A stretch of DNA of 54,024 nt, taken from the NCBI RefSeq assembly GCF_001440395.1, contig NZ_LLXZ01000097.1:1-54024 (forward strand), in the 5' to 3' direction. Made by a program: the position numbers and the translations under genes. How positions within the stretch are numbered: the stretch's first letter is position 1; each line of letters begins with the position of its first letter. The DNA is from Bradyrhizobium jicamae (GTDB lineage: Bacteria > Pseudomonadota > Alphaproteobacteria > Rhizobiales > Xanthobacteraceae). The notes under the pieces are model-generated. The model did not search any database. It saw only the letters and a list, made by a program, of their open reading frames with translations, and was not told where the DNA came from. Below, one piece after another: positions 1 to 7,446 of the stretch.

Positions 1-51
1 ATCAAATACTTGATTCACGGCCTCAAGGACTGCGACCGCTTGACTCAGTAG
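1..51 (+). CDS. C-terminal tail of an upstream gene (partial, unidentified)
   Basis: Frame 1 reads from the window edge to a TAG at 49-51 and gives the tail IKYLIHGLKDCDRLTQ. No family can be recognised from 16 residues. It may equally be non-coding, because another frame also stays open across the edge. The next real gene starts about 150 bases downstream. Confidence 0.25.
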   Translation: MKYLIHGLKDCDRLTQ

Positions 52-207
52 TGCTAACCCGCCCTACGTACTGCTCCGCGGTTTACCAGTTCACCCTGTA
101 TGAGAGGCCGGTGTGGCGTAGGGCAACGCCCCTCGACGCCGCGCAATTCTTGCGTGTAAGTTCTCCTGCCGTCTCCCGACGGCCTAATGGGCAGGGGAAG
201 CGATAAA

Positions 208-585
208 ATGCGAATTGTACTGACGTGTCTTGGACTGTTGCTGTCGGTCGTCTCCGCGCAGGCGGACAAGGCGGTGGCCTCCGGCAAGCCGCTGATACTC
301 TATGAAGGCTATTCAACCAATCCGGATTGCAGCTCCGCCGGCAACGTGGTGGTGCGGGTCGTGCAGTCGCCTGAACACGGCCGGGTGAGCATTCGTCCAG
401 CCGGTGTTTTCCCGAGATTTCCAGAGGCCAATATCAGAAGCGTCTGCAATCGACGCCGCGTGCCGGGCGTGCTGGCGACCTACGTTTCGCAACGCGGATA
501 TCTCGGACCTGATTACGTGGTGCTGGAGGTTCTGTTTCCGGCGGGAAGCGGCGGTCGCATCAGGTTTCCGATCCGGGTGATGTAG
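208..585 (+). CDS. Small secreted hypothetical protein
   Basis: A protein of 125 residues. It begins with a typical Sec signal peptide: MRIV, a hydrophobic leucine-rich core, and a likely cut after the A-Q-A near residue 19. ATG 208 is preferred over ATG 187 because AGGGGAAG sits about 7 bases before it and the signal peptide then starts correctly. The mature part has two cysteines (DCSS and SVCN) that could form a disulfide in the periplasm, and it ends in a beta-rich stretch. I do not recognise the family. It stands alone, with repeat sequence immediately downstream. Confidence 0.6.
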   Translation: MRIVLTCLGLLLSVVSAQADKAVASGKPLILYEGYSTNPDCSSAGNVVVRVVQSPEHGRVSIRPAGVFPRFPEANIRSVCNRRRVPGVLATYVSQRGYLGPDYVVLEVLFPAGSGGRIRFPIRVM

Positions 586-601
586 CCGCAGTGATGTAGC
601 C

Positions 602-700
602 GTAGGGTGGGCAAAGCCGCGTCAGCGACGTGCCCACCATCCATCACCGATCGCGCTGTTTGATGGTGAGCACGCTTGCGCCTTCGCTCTTCGAGCTACG
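602..700. repeat. Degenerate copy of the GTAGGGTGGGCAAAG palindromic repeat
   Basis: The left end (GTAGGGTGGGCAAAG at 602-616, then GTGCCCACC at 629-637) matches four other copies in this window. The right half has diverged: it starts with a GATGGTGAGCACGCTT-like arm but lacks the closing CTTTGCCCACCCTAC. It appears to be a decayed member of the family. Confidence 0.6.
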
Positions 701-1008
701 GCGGATACGTCGCCTTGTCCACCTTTACGAACCAAGGCAACGTCACGCCACCGGTGCAGCACCTTTGGCTTTCTCCAATGTATGGCGTGCGACGCGCAGC
801 CGCAATCTGATCAGCTGAATCCGCATCAGTTGTAACGCTAGCCGATCGATGTGTGAACGCAGCAGCGCGGCGTTGCAGGTGGTCTTCGAGATCACTGTCT
901 ACTCCTTCCCTGTTTGACGCGCGCGTTGATGTCAGCGCGACTGCGGAGTCGTAAGTTGTGGTCAGGGGAACTTCTTGTTATTCTCCGCCAAAGACGTGGT
1001 TGCGAACG
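701..1008. other. Intergenic stretch before the AraC gene
   Basis: About 300 bases with no convincing gene. Short open frames here lack a ribosome binding site and protein-like composition. The stretch presumably holds the promoter of the AraC-type gene, but I could not identify a confident -35/-10 pair. Confidence 0.4.
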
Positions 1009-2052
1009 ATGCAGCAAAGCTCGACGCGACGATCGATCAAGCAACTGTCGAGGCTCCCGACGGTGCAGGGAGGATTGTCGCGCCTGGCTGCCGATCGCGT
1101 GCGCAGGGCGGGCGTCAAGCTGGAGCCCCTGTTATCGCGCACCGGATTGACCATAGATCAGATCGATGATCCCGATCGACGCATTCTTGCTTCCAACCAA
1201 ATCGCTTTTCTCGGAGCCGCCGCCGAAGCGCTCAACGATAATCTCCTTGGCTTTAGCCTCGCAGAAAAGTTTGACCTCAGAGATCTCGGATTGCTCTATT
1301 ACGTCATGGCGTCTTCCGAGACGCTTGGAGAGGCGCTGAAGCGCGCCTCGCGCTACAGCCGCATCACCAATGAAGCGGTCGTACTTCAGTATCAGGAAGG
1401 ACGTGAGCCCACGCTGCGCCTGATCTATTCGGGCATTCCACGCCATGCCGATCAGCAGCAGATTGAATTCTGCATCTTCGCACTGGTACGAGCGTCTTGC
1501 GTGTTGAGTGGTCGTCGGTTTCTTCCCAAACGGGTATCCATCAGTCACGTCCGGCCGCGAGGCGTCGCGAAGTTTGCCGGCTTGCTTGGGAACGGCCTCG
1601 AATTTGGCGCTAATGCTGACGAGATCAATTTCCCGGCTGGCTCGGCAGGGTGGGTGCTGGTCGATGCCGACGCGCGGCTGAACAAGATCCTGGTCAAGGT
1701 CTGCGAGGAGAGCCTTAGTTCTCGCAAAGGCAAAAGCGGCAGTCTCCGCGTCGCGGTGGAGAACGCCATCTCTCCCTTGCTTCCGCACGGCCAGGCGAAG
1801 GCGAATGTTGTCGCCAAAAAGCTTGGGATGAGCGAGCGGACGCTGGTGCGGAGGCTCGCCGAAGAGGGTTTGACATTTAATGAGATCCTCCAGCAGCTCA
1901 AGGCGAGCCTGGCCATCCGCTATTTGGAGGATGATAACATGCCGATATCGAGGATCGCTTGGCTGCTCGGTTTCGAGGAAGCGAGTTCGTTCAGTCACGC
2001 CTGTCGACGCTGGACTGGCAAGTCGCCCCGAGAGCTTCGGCTTTCGCGCTGA
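1009..2052 (+). CDS. AraC family transcriptional regulator (OruR/ArgR-like architecture)
   Basis: A protein of about 347 residues with the two-domain layout of AraC regulators. The long N-terminal part (about 30-230) resembles the arabinose-binding-type sensor domain (PF12625). The C-terminal 90 residues form a double helix-turn-helix: the first reads-out as KKLGMSERTLVRRLAEEG, the second as ISRIAWLLGFEEASSFSHA, followed by the usual W-x-G-x-S-P-R-E-L ending. ATG 1009 is chosen; an in-frame GTG at 958 would add 17 unconserved-looking residues. The gene is monocistronic and its GC is visibly lower than most of the window, hinting at transfer. The ligand and targets cannot be told from sequence. 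Confidence 0.85.
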   Translation: MQQSSTRRSIKQLSRLPTVQGGLSRLAADRVRRAGVKLEPLLSRTGLTIDQIDDPDRRILASNQIAFLGAAAEALNDNLLGFSLAEKFDLRDLGLLYYVMASSETLGEALKRASRYSRITNEAVVLQYQEGREPTLRLIYSGIPRHADQQQIEFCIFALVRASCVLSGRRFLPKRVSISHVRPRGVAKFAGLLGNGLEFGANADEINFPAGSAGWVLVDADARLNKILVKVCEESLSSRKGKSGSLRVAVENAISPLLPHGQAKANVVAKKLGMSERTLVRRLAEEGLTFNEILQQLKASLAIRYLEDDNMPISRIAWLLGFEEASSFSHACRRWTGKSPRELRLSR

Positions 2053-2184
2053 AGTATCCATAGTGGCGGGTGTCAGACGGGACCGACATATGTGATCTTG
2101 TATGTGACTGCCCGACGGGCAAATCAAGAAGATACAAAGCTCGGACGCAAATGCGCCGCGAGATCATGAAGTCGTATTCGGAAT

Positions 2185-2221
2185 CGTAGGATGGGTAGAG
2201 CGCAGCGAAACCCATCCTACG
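2185..2221. repeat. Inverted repeat (12-bp arms), possible terminator
   Basis: CGTAGGATGGGT is followed after 13 bases by its complement ACCCATCCTACG. It is a short relative of the GTAGGGTGGGCAAAG family. It sits between the AraC gene and the convergent apaG gene, so it may help stop transcription from both sides, although no T-run follows. Confidence 0.6.
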
Positions 2222-2256
2222 GCTTCGCGCGCAATGACGGGCGGAAGAAGATGCCC

Positions 2257-2649
2257 CTAATTCAACACCCGCCGGTTATCCGGGCTGTCGAGCGAGAACG
2301 TCGGCACATCGATCTCGAAACGCTCGCCGCTTTCGTTGACCATCTGATAGCGCCCGCTCATGAAGCCCGAGGCGGTCGGCAGCGGTACGCCGGAGGTGTA
2401 TTCGAAGCGCTCGCCCGGCGCCAAAACAGGCTGCTCGCCGACCACGCCTTCGCCGCGGACTTCCTGCTTGCGGCCGGTGGCGTCGGTGATGATCCAGTGC
2501 CGGGTGCGAAGCTGTACGGTCTCGGCGCCGGTATTGGTGATGACGATCGTGTAGGACCAGAAGTACTGCCCCTTGTCGACCGACGAGCGCCCGGGGAGGA
2601 AGTTTGGTTCGACGGTGACTTCGATCTGACGGGTGACGGCGCGGTACAT
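2257..2649 (-). CDS. apaG: ApaG protein
   Basis: 130 residues, the normal ApaG length. The whole protein is one fibronectin-III-like beta sandwich. Family hallmarks visible are the N-terminal VTRQIEVTVEP, the central Y-x-W-x-Y-x-I-x-I-x-N-T-G, LRTRHWIITDATG, the glycine-rich VRGEGVVGEQP, and F-x-Y-T-S-G-x-P-L-P-T-x-x-G-x-M-x-G-x-Y. In enterobacteria ApaG is tied to cobalt/magnesium efflux, but its biochemical role is still unclear. In many alphaproteobacteria apaG lies next to metZ; here an OpgC/SGNH block lies between them. Confidence 0.93.
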   Translation of the reverse strand: MYRAVTRQIEVTVEPNFLPGRSSVDKGQYFWSYTIVITNTGAETVQLRTRHWIITDATGRKQEVRGEGVVGEQPVLAPGERFEYTSGVPLPTASGFMSGRYQMVNESGERFEIDVPTFSLDSPDNRRVLN

Positions 2650-2679
2650 GCGGGCAAGCTTTCGGAAATCCTGTCTCGC

Positions 2680-2708
2680 ATCATAGCCGGGAATGCCGGG
2701 GGAACCAA
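2680..2708 (-). promoter_or_regulatory. Putative sigma-70-type promoter of apaG
   Basis: On the minus strand TTGGTT and TATGAT are separated by 17 bases. Transcription would start about 25 bases before the apaG ATG. This is a sequence match only. Confidence 0.4.
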
Positions 2709-2826
2709 TCTCCGCCCCATCGTGTTTCCGCTTGGGGTTGCCGCTTACCTCATCGCGGTTTCAACATAGTTCCATTCTAGAGCGCAACTGCGCGCTGCCC
2801 GGCTCCGTATCTCCTGCTTGTGTATC

Positions 2827-2854
2827 TTGTGTGCAAGTGGCGGGCCGATATTAT
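2827..2854 (+). promoter_or_regulatory. Putative promoter of the OpgC/SGNH operon
   Basis: TTGTGT and TATTAT are separated by 16 bases, about 50 bases before the chosen ATG of the OpgC-type gene. The -10 element is five of six matches to consensus. This is a sequence match only. Confidence 0.35.
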
Positions 2855-2903
2855 CTTTTCCGGACAGTGCACGCGTGAAGCTCAACTGCCCAAACGGTGC
2901 CCG

Positions 2904-4160
2904 ATGTCGTCCATTGCCGATCCAGTTGCCGGAACGCCTCTCAGCGACGCCAAGGCCAGCGATGCAAAGGCGGCCGCCGCGGCCGCGCCGGCGATTGCCT
3001 TTCCGATGGCCGGCGAACGCGAATTGCGGCTCGACCTGTTTCGCGGCATGGCGCTGTGGCTGATCTTCATCGACCATCTGCCGACCAACATCCTGACCTG
3101 GTTCACGATTCGCAATTACGGATTCTCCGACGCCACCGAAATCTTCATCTTCATCTCCGGCTACACCGCCGCCTTCGTCTACGGCCGCGCGATGCTGGAG
3201 GCCGGCTTCGTGGTGGCGACCGCGCGCATCATGCGGCGTGTCTGGCAGATCTATGTCGCCCATGTCTTCCTGTTCACGATCTTCCTCGCCGAAATATCCT
3301 ACGTCGCCACCCGTTTCGAAAACCCGCTCTACAGCGAAGAAATGGGCATCATGGATTTCCTCAAGCAGCCCGATGTCACCATCATCCAGGCGCTGCTGCT
3401 GCGCTTCCGTCCCGTCAACATGGACGTGCTGCCGCTCTACATCGTGCTGATGCTGTTCCTGCCGGTCATCCTGTGGCTCTTGAAGTGGCGGGCCGACATC
3501 GGGCTGGCGCTGTCGGTGCTGCTCTACGTGCTGACCTGGCAGTTCGACTGGTATCTGACGGCCTACCCGAGCGGGTTCTGGATCTTCAATCCGTTCGCCT
3601 GGCAATTGCTGTTCGTGTTCGGCGCCTGGTGCGCGCTCGGCGGTGCGGCGCGGATGTCGCGGATCCTGTCGTCGCCGGTGACGATGTGGATCTGCATTGT
3701 CTATCTCTCGTTTGCGTTCTTCGTCACCCTGACCTGGCACATTCCGCAGCTCAGCTTCCTGATGCCGAAGCGGCTCGAACAGTGGATGTATCCGATCACC
3801 AAGACCGATCTGGATGTGCTGCGGTTCGCCCATTTCCTGGCGCTGGCGGCACTCACTGTGCGCTTCCTGCCCAGGGATTGGTCAGGGCTCAAATCGCGCT
3901 GGCTGCGACCATTGATCCTCTGCGGCCAGCATTCGCTTGAGATATTCTGCCTGGGCGTCTTCCTGGCCTTTGCGGGGCATTTCGTGCTGGCCGAAGTTGG
4001 CGGGGGTGCCCTGATGCACGCCCTGATCAGCCTTGCCGGTATCCTCATCATGTGGGGCGTGGCGTGGGTTATTTCGTGGTACAAACATTCGGCCGACAAG
4101 GGAGCGTCGAAAACGAAAAAGCCGGTCATCAATGCCGATCTGGCGGGGGGAAGCGTATGA
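2904..4160 (+). CDS. OpgC-type membrane acyltransferase
   Basis: About 418 residues with around ten hydrophobic segments spread from residue 50 to the C-terminus. The first carries the family signature REL-R-LDLFRGMALWLIFIDHLP, which matches OpgC_C (PF10129), related to acyltransferase-3 proteins. OpgC proteins of this class move acyl groups (succinyl in Rhodobacter) onto periplasmic glucans. ATG 2904 is used because upstream residues look non-native, but no strong ribosome binding site supports it. The stop overlaps the start of the next gene by four bases (ATGA), so it is translationally coupled to the exported SGNH-like proteins. The acyl donor and glycan substrate are not known. Confidence 0.82.
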   Translation: MSSIADPVAGTPLSDAKASDAKAAAAAAPAIAFPMAGERELRLDLFRGMALWLIFIDHLPTNILTWFTIRNYGFSDATEIFIFISGYTAAFVYGRAMLEAGFVVATARIMRRVWQIYVAHVFLFTIFLAEISYVATRFENPLYSEEMGIMDFLKQPDVTIIQALLLRFRPVNMDVLPLYIVLMLFLPVILWLLKWRADIGLALSVLLYVLTWQFDWYLTAYPSGFWIFNPFAWQLLFVFGAWCALGGAARMSRILSSPVTMWICIVYLSFAFFVTLTWHIPQLSFLMPKRLEQWMYPITKTDLDVLRFAHFLALAALTVRFLPRDWSGLKSRWLRPLILCGQHSLEIFCLGVFLAFAGHFVLAEVGGGALMHALISLAGILIMWGVAWVISWYKHSADKGASKTKKPVINADLAGGSV

Positions 4161-4918
4161 GGCCCCGCTTCGGAGCTGTGCTGGCCCTGATGCTGCTCGC
4201 GGGTCTGGCAGCCACGGGTTCCGCGCGCGCCCAGGAGGCCACCCCTCCGACCTGCGAAGTTCCAGGCTATCTTCTCTCCACCGAGGGTACGCTTCCGAAG
4301 GTCGCCGAGGCCGTCAAGAATGCCCGCCCGCTGACCGTCCTGGTGGTCGGGAGCCGGTCGTCGACCATCGCGGCCTCCGAAGCCAGCGCCTATCCGGCCA
4401 AGCTGCAGGCGGCGCTGAAGGAGAAGCTGCCCTCGATCCCGGTCAACCTCTCCGTAGAACTACAGAACGGCAAGACCGCCGAGGAGGTCGACCACAGCCT
4501 CGTTAAGCTGGTGGAAGCAAAAAGCCCTACTTTGGTCATCTGGCAGACGGGAACCGTCGATGCTATGCGATCCGTCGATCCGGACGATTTTCGCACTGCC
4601 ATCGACGATGGGGTTGCTGCGCTGCAAAATGCAGGGGTCGACGTGGTTCTGGTCAATTTGCAATACAGCCCGCGGACGGAAACCATGATTTCCGCGCCGC
4701 CGTACCTAGATAATATGCGCGTCGTGGCGCAGCAGCACGGGGTTCCGCTGTTCGATCGCTTTGCCATCATGCGCCACTGGAACGACGCCGGAGATTTCGA
4801 CCTGTTCAGTACGTTTCACGGCACCGACATGGCCAAACGGGTTCATGCCTGCCTCGGCCGCGCATTGTCGAAATTCGTGCTCGACGCGGCCCGCCTCGAC
4901 CAGGCGCAGCAGAATTAG
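4157..4918 (+). CDS. Exported SGNH-hydrolase-like protein, probably degenerate
   Basis: 253 residues with a Sec signal peptide (cut near A-R-A-Q, residue 24). It aligns with the next gene product. The Ser block survives as G-S-R-S-S-T. The block III Gly-x-Asn is changed, IWQTGTVDA here against IWQVGTNA in the paralogue. The block V Asp-x-x-His is changed to S-T-F-H where the paralogue has D-G-L-H. Two of the four defining SGNH residues are therefore replaced, so it may be a non-catalytic or altered partner. GGGGGGAAG precedes ATG 4157, which overlaps the OpgC stop codon. It probably acts in the periplasm. Confidence 0.78.
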   Translation: MRPRFGAVLALMLLAGLAATGSARAQEATPPTCEVPGYLLSTEGTLPKVAEAVKNARPLTVLVVGSRSSTIAASEASAYPAKLQAALKEKLPSIPVNLSVELQNGKTAEEVDHSLVKLVEAKSPTLVIWQTGTVDAMRSVDPDDFRTAIDDGVAALQNAGVDVVLVNLQYSPRTETMISAPPYLDNMRVVAQQHGVPLFDRFAIMRHWNDAGDFDLFSTFHGTDMAKRVHACLGRALSKFVLDAARLDQAQQN

Positions 4919-4930
4919 GAACTAGCGTTG

Positions 4931-5944
4931 ATGAGTCGTTACTGCCCTTTTCGTTTTTCGACATTGCTGACCGCCGCAGGCCTGGCGCTGCTGCTGCCTG
5001 CTTCGCTGCATGCCCAGACCGCCCCGCAGCAGACCGCCCAGCAGGCGGCACTGTCCGATAGCGCCAAAACCGAAAGCAAGGCTGAAAGGAAGCCGGCCGA
5101 AACCACCTCGCAACAGGCCACAGCCCCGGTTGCCGTCAATCCGGCGGCGCAGAAGGGCGTTACCGGCAAGGCGATCGAGAAGGTGAAGGAAGTTGCGAAA
5201 TCGGCCAGCGACATCTTCAACCGCGTTCCGTGCCTGCCGCCCAAGGGCGGCTCCAAATCGATGGGGTCGCTGCCGCGCGTCGCGAACAAGCTCGTCGCAG
5301 GCCTGCCGGTGGTGATCGTGGCGTTCGGATCGTCGTCGACCGCGGGCTACGGCGCGACCTCGCCGGACTTCAACTACCCCAACCGCCTCGCCGCGCAATT
5401 GCGCCGGCAATATCCGACCGCCAACATCTCCGTCGTCAATGCCGGCAAGGGTGGCGAGGACGCGCCGGAGATGATGAAGCGGCTGGAGACCTCCGTTCTC
5501 GACATGCATCCGGATCTGGTGATCTGGCAGGTCGGCACCAACGCGGTGCTGCGCAACCTCGATCCCGCCGAGACCGCAAAACTCGTCGAGGAAGGCATCG
5601 GGCGCATTCAGGCCGCGGGCGCCGACGTCGTGCTGATCGATCCGCAATATTCGCCGCGCGTCAACGAGCACGCCGAAAGCGCAGGCAAGATGATGAACCT
5701 GCTCAACAAGGTCGCCGAGCTTCGCAAGGTCGGCGTCTTCCCGCGCTTTGCGGTGATGAAGGACTGGCACGAAAAGCAGGCGATCCCGATCGAGAATTTC
5801 GTGATCGCCGACGGCCTGCACATGAGCGACTGGGGCTACGCCTGCTTCGCGCAACTGCTCGGCGACGACATCATCAGGTCGGTCGGCCAGATCAAGCTCG
5901 GCGTCGCCGTGCCCGCGGATGTGCGGGCCTATCGACCGATGTAG
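4931..5944 (+). CDS. Exported SGNH/GDSL hydrolase
   Basis: 337 residues with a signal peptide cut near L-H-A-Q. An Ala/Lys/Glu-rich low-complexity linker (about 33-85) leads to an SGNH domain (about 105-325). All blocks are present: F-G-S-S-S-T-A-G (nucleophile Ser), N-A-G-K-G-G-E-D, QVGTNAVLRN, and DGLHMSDWGY with the catalytic Asp and His. It starts 12 bases after the preceding gene; AGGAACT precedes ATG 4931. By analogy with alginate and peptidoglycan O-acetylation systems that pair a membrane acyltransferase with SGNH proteins, it may finish acyl transfer to, or remove acyl groups from, a periplasmic glycan. That role is inferred from context. Confidence 0.85.
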   Translation: MSRYCPFRFSTLLTAAGLALLLPASLHAQTAPQQTAQQAALSDSAKTESKAERKPAETTSQQATAPVAVNPAAQKGVTGKAIEKVKEVAKSASDIFNRVPCLPPKGGSKSMGSLPRVANKLVAGLPVVIVAFGSSSTAGYGATSPDFNYPNRLAAQLRRQYPTANISVVNAGKGGEDAPEMMKRLETSVLDMHPDLVIWQVGTNAVLRNLDPAETAKLVEEGIGRIQAAGADVVLIDPQYSPRVNEHAESAGKMMNLLNKVAELRKVGVFPRFAVMKDWHEKQAIPIENFVIADGLHMSDWGYACFAQLLGDDIIRSVGQIKLGVAVPADVRAYRPM

Positions 5945-5947
5945 CCG

Positions 5948-5974
5948 TCACCCTCCCCCTCCAGGGGAGGGTGA
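5948..5974. terminator. Hairpin between convergent genes
   Basis: TCACCCTCCCC and GGGGAGGGTGA form an 11-bp stem with a five-base loop, just after the SGNH stop and just before the metZ stop on the other strand. There is no T-run, so it may be a bidirectional roadblock or a small dispersed repeat. Confidence 0.45.
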
Positions 5975-5980
5975 AGTCCC

Positions 5981-7174
5981 TCACGCCCTCTCCAGCGCCT
6001 GCGCAACATCCTCGATCAGATCGTCGGCATGCTCGAGCCCTGCCGAGAAGCGGATAAAGCCTTCGCTGATGCCGAGTTCGGCACGCGCCTCGGGCGTCAG
6101 CCGCTGATGCGTCGTCGTCGCGGGATGGGTGACGAGGCTCTTGGCGTCGCCGAGATTGTTGGAGATCTTGGCAAGTCTCAGCGCATTGAGGACGCGGAAG
6201 GCTGCCGCCTTGCCGCCCTTCACCTCGAAGCCGACCAGCGTCGAGCCGCCGCGCATCTGCTTTTTCACCAGCGCCGCCTGCGGATGATCGGCGCGGCCGG
6301 GATAGATCAGGCGCGAGATCTTCGGATGGCTTGCCAGCACCTCAGCGAGCTTGGCCGCATTATCAGTCTGCGCGCGCACCCGCACGCCAAGCGTCTCCAG
6401 GCCCTTGAGCAGGACCCATGCGTTGAACGGCGACAGCGACGGCCCGGTCTGGCGCATGAAGTTGTGAAGGTGTTCGGCGATGAAGGCTTCGGACGAGAGA
6501 ATGATGCCGCCGAGGCACCGGCCCTGGCCGTCGATATGCTTGGTCGCGGAATAGACCACGACGTCGGCGCCGAGCGACAGCGGGCTCTGCCAGATCGGGG
6601 TGGCGAAGACGTTGTCGACGACCAGCCGGGCGCCGCCCTTGTGCGCGATCTCGGCAATGCCCGGAATATCGAGCACGTCGAGCGTCGGATTGGTCGGACT
6701 CTCCAGGAAGAAGGTCTTGGTGTTGGGCCGCACGGCGCGCTGCCACTGGTCGAGATCGAGACCGTCGACCAGCGTCGTTTCGATGCCGTAGCGCGGCAGC
6801 AGGTCCTGCACGACGTAAAGGCATGAGCCGAACAGGGCTTTCGAGGCGACCACGTGATCGCCGGCCCTGAGGGGTGCCAGGATCGCGGTCGTTACCGCGG
6901 CCATGCCGGTGGCGGTGGAGCGGGCGGCTTCAGCGCCCTCGAGCTCGATCATGCGGCGCTCGAACATCGAGATCGTGGGATTGGAATAGCGCGAATAGAT
7001 AAAGCCGGGATCCTCGCCCTTGAAGCGCGCCTCGCACTGCTCCGCGCTGTCGTAGACATAGCCCTGGGTGAGAAACAGCCCTTCCGACGTCTCGCCGAAC
7101 TGCGAGCGCAGGGTGCCGCCATGCACGAGGCGGGTTTCGGGACGATAGCGCTTGGTAGAGCCAACTTCAGACAT
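5981..7174 (-). CDS. metZ: O-succinylhomoserine sulfhydrylase
   Basis: 397 residues, a full-length Cys/Met-metabolism PLP enzyme. It makes homocysteine from O-succinylhomoserine and sulfide in methionine synthesis. Visible family features are the N-terminal R-P-E-T-R-L-V-H-G-G, Y-S-R-Y-S-N-P-T, the phosphate-binding A-T-G-M-A-A-V, V-D-N-V-F-A-T-P, and the PLP lysine in YSATKHIDGQGRCLGG. The downstream SNNLGDAKSLVTHPATTTH is the usual substrate-binding strand. GGAGG lies five bases before the ATG. The gene has a SAM-II riboswitch and an intrinsic terminator in its leader, which fits feedback control by S-adenosylmethionine. Confidence 0.93.
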   Translation of the reverse strand: MSEVGSTKRYRPETRLVHGGTLRSQFGETSEGLFLTQGYVYDSAEQCEARFKGEDPGFIYSRYSNPTISMFERRMIELEGAEAARSTATGMAAVTTAILAPLRAGDHVVASKALFGSCLYVVQDLLPRYGIETTLVDGLDLDQWQRAVRPNTKTFFLESPTNPTLDVLDIPGIAEIAHKGGARLVVDNVFATPIWQSPLSLGADVVVYSATKHIDGQGRCLGGIILSSEAFIAEHLHNFMRQTGPSLSPFNAWVLLKGLETLGVRVRAQTDNAAKLAEVLASHPKISRLIYPGRADHPQAALVKKQMRGGSTLVGFEVKGGKAAAFRVLNALRLAKISNNLGDAKSLVTHPATTTHQRLTPEARAELGISEGFIRFSAGLEHADDLIEDVAQALERA

Positions 7175-7208
7175 GTGACCTCCGCCGTGACCACTGGAAA
7201 ATGGTCAC
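7175..7208 (-). promoter_or_regulatory. Hairpin next to the metZ ribosome binding site
   Basis: On the minus strand GTGACCA (7202-7208) and TGGTCAC (7187-7193) form a perfect 7-bp stem right before GGCGGAGG. A third copy, GGTCAC (7175-7180), overlaps the Shine-Dalgarno and abuts the ATG. GTGACC could pair with either GGTCAC, and the second pairing would cover the ribosome binding site. Confidence 0.4.
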
Positions 7209-7242
7209 AAAAAACCGGCCTGGAAATATTTCCACAGGCCGG
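7209..7242 (-). terminator. Intrinsic terminator in the metZ leader
   Basis: On the minus strand CCGGCCT and AGGCCGG flank the palindrome GGAAATATTTCC and are followed directly by six Ts. The 5' arm (CCGGCCTGT, 7234-7242) is exactly complementary to ACAGGCCGG at 7257-7265, so terminator and antiterminator are mutually exclusive. Confidence 0.85.
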
Positions 7243-7256
7243 GATCACACGTGTCC

Positions 7257-7316
7257 CCGGCCTGTTTAGCGATTTATTTAACGTGGCTGCAAGCCGGCCG
7301 GCTCAAATCACCACGG
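7257..7316 (-). ncRNA. SAM-II riboswitch aptamer plus antiterminator arm
   Basis: The minus strand carries the SAM-II consensus: CGTGG-T-GATTTG, then AGCCGGC, then GCTTGCAGCCACG closing the P1 stem, then GTTAAA and the pseudoknot strand CGCTAAA near 7266-7272. SAM-II aptamers are known from alphaproteobacterial metA, metX and metZ leaders. The 3' end of the aptamer runs straight into ACAGGCCGG (7257-7265), which can capture the 5' arm of the terminator below. SAM binding should lock the pseudoknot, free the terminator arm and switch metZ off. Confidence 0.9.
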
Positions 7317-7327
7317 GATAAGTCATG

Positions 7328-7356
7328 CTGATATTCGCTTGCGCCCTTTCAGTCAA
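7328..7356 (-). promoter_or_regulatory. Promoter of the metZ riboswitch transcript
   Basis: TTGACT (7351-7356) and TATCAG (7328-7333) on the minus strand are separated by 17 bases. The start point would fall just before the SAM-II aptamer, as expected for a riboswitch leader. Confidence 0.55.
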
Positions 7357-7446
7357 GGCGGCCATCGGATAACCCCTAAAAGCCCATATTTACGAGGTTT
7401 GGATGACATTTGGGCATCCGAAAGGGCCACCTCAGAGGACCGCGCC

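Noticed and set aside
1..187. Possible mobile element or group II intron end at the left edge
   Set aside because: The sequence has some inverted blocks but no recognisable reverse transcriptase, transposase or domain V hairpin; too little is visible.
1132..2127. 331-residue antisense frame opposite the AraC gene
   Set aside because: The plus strand encodes a complete AraC HTH; the antisense frame shows no family motif.
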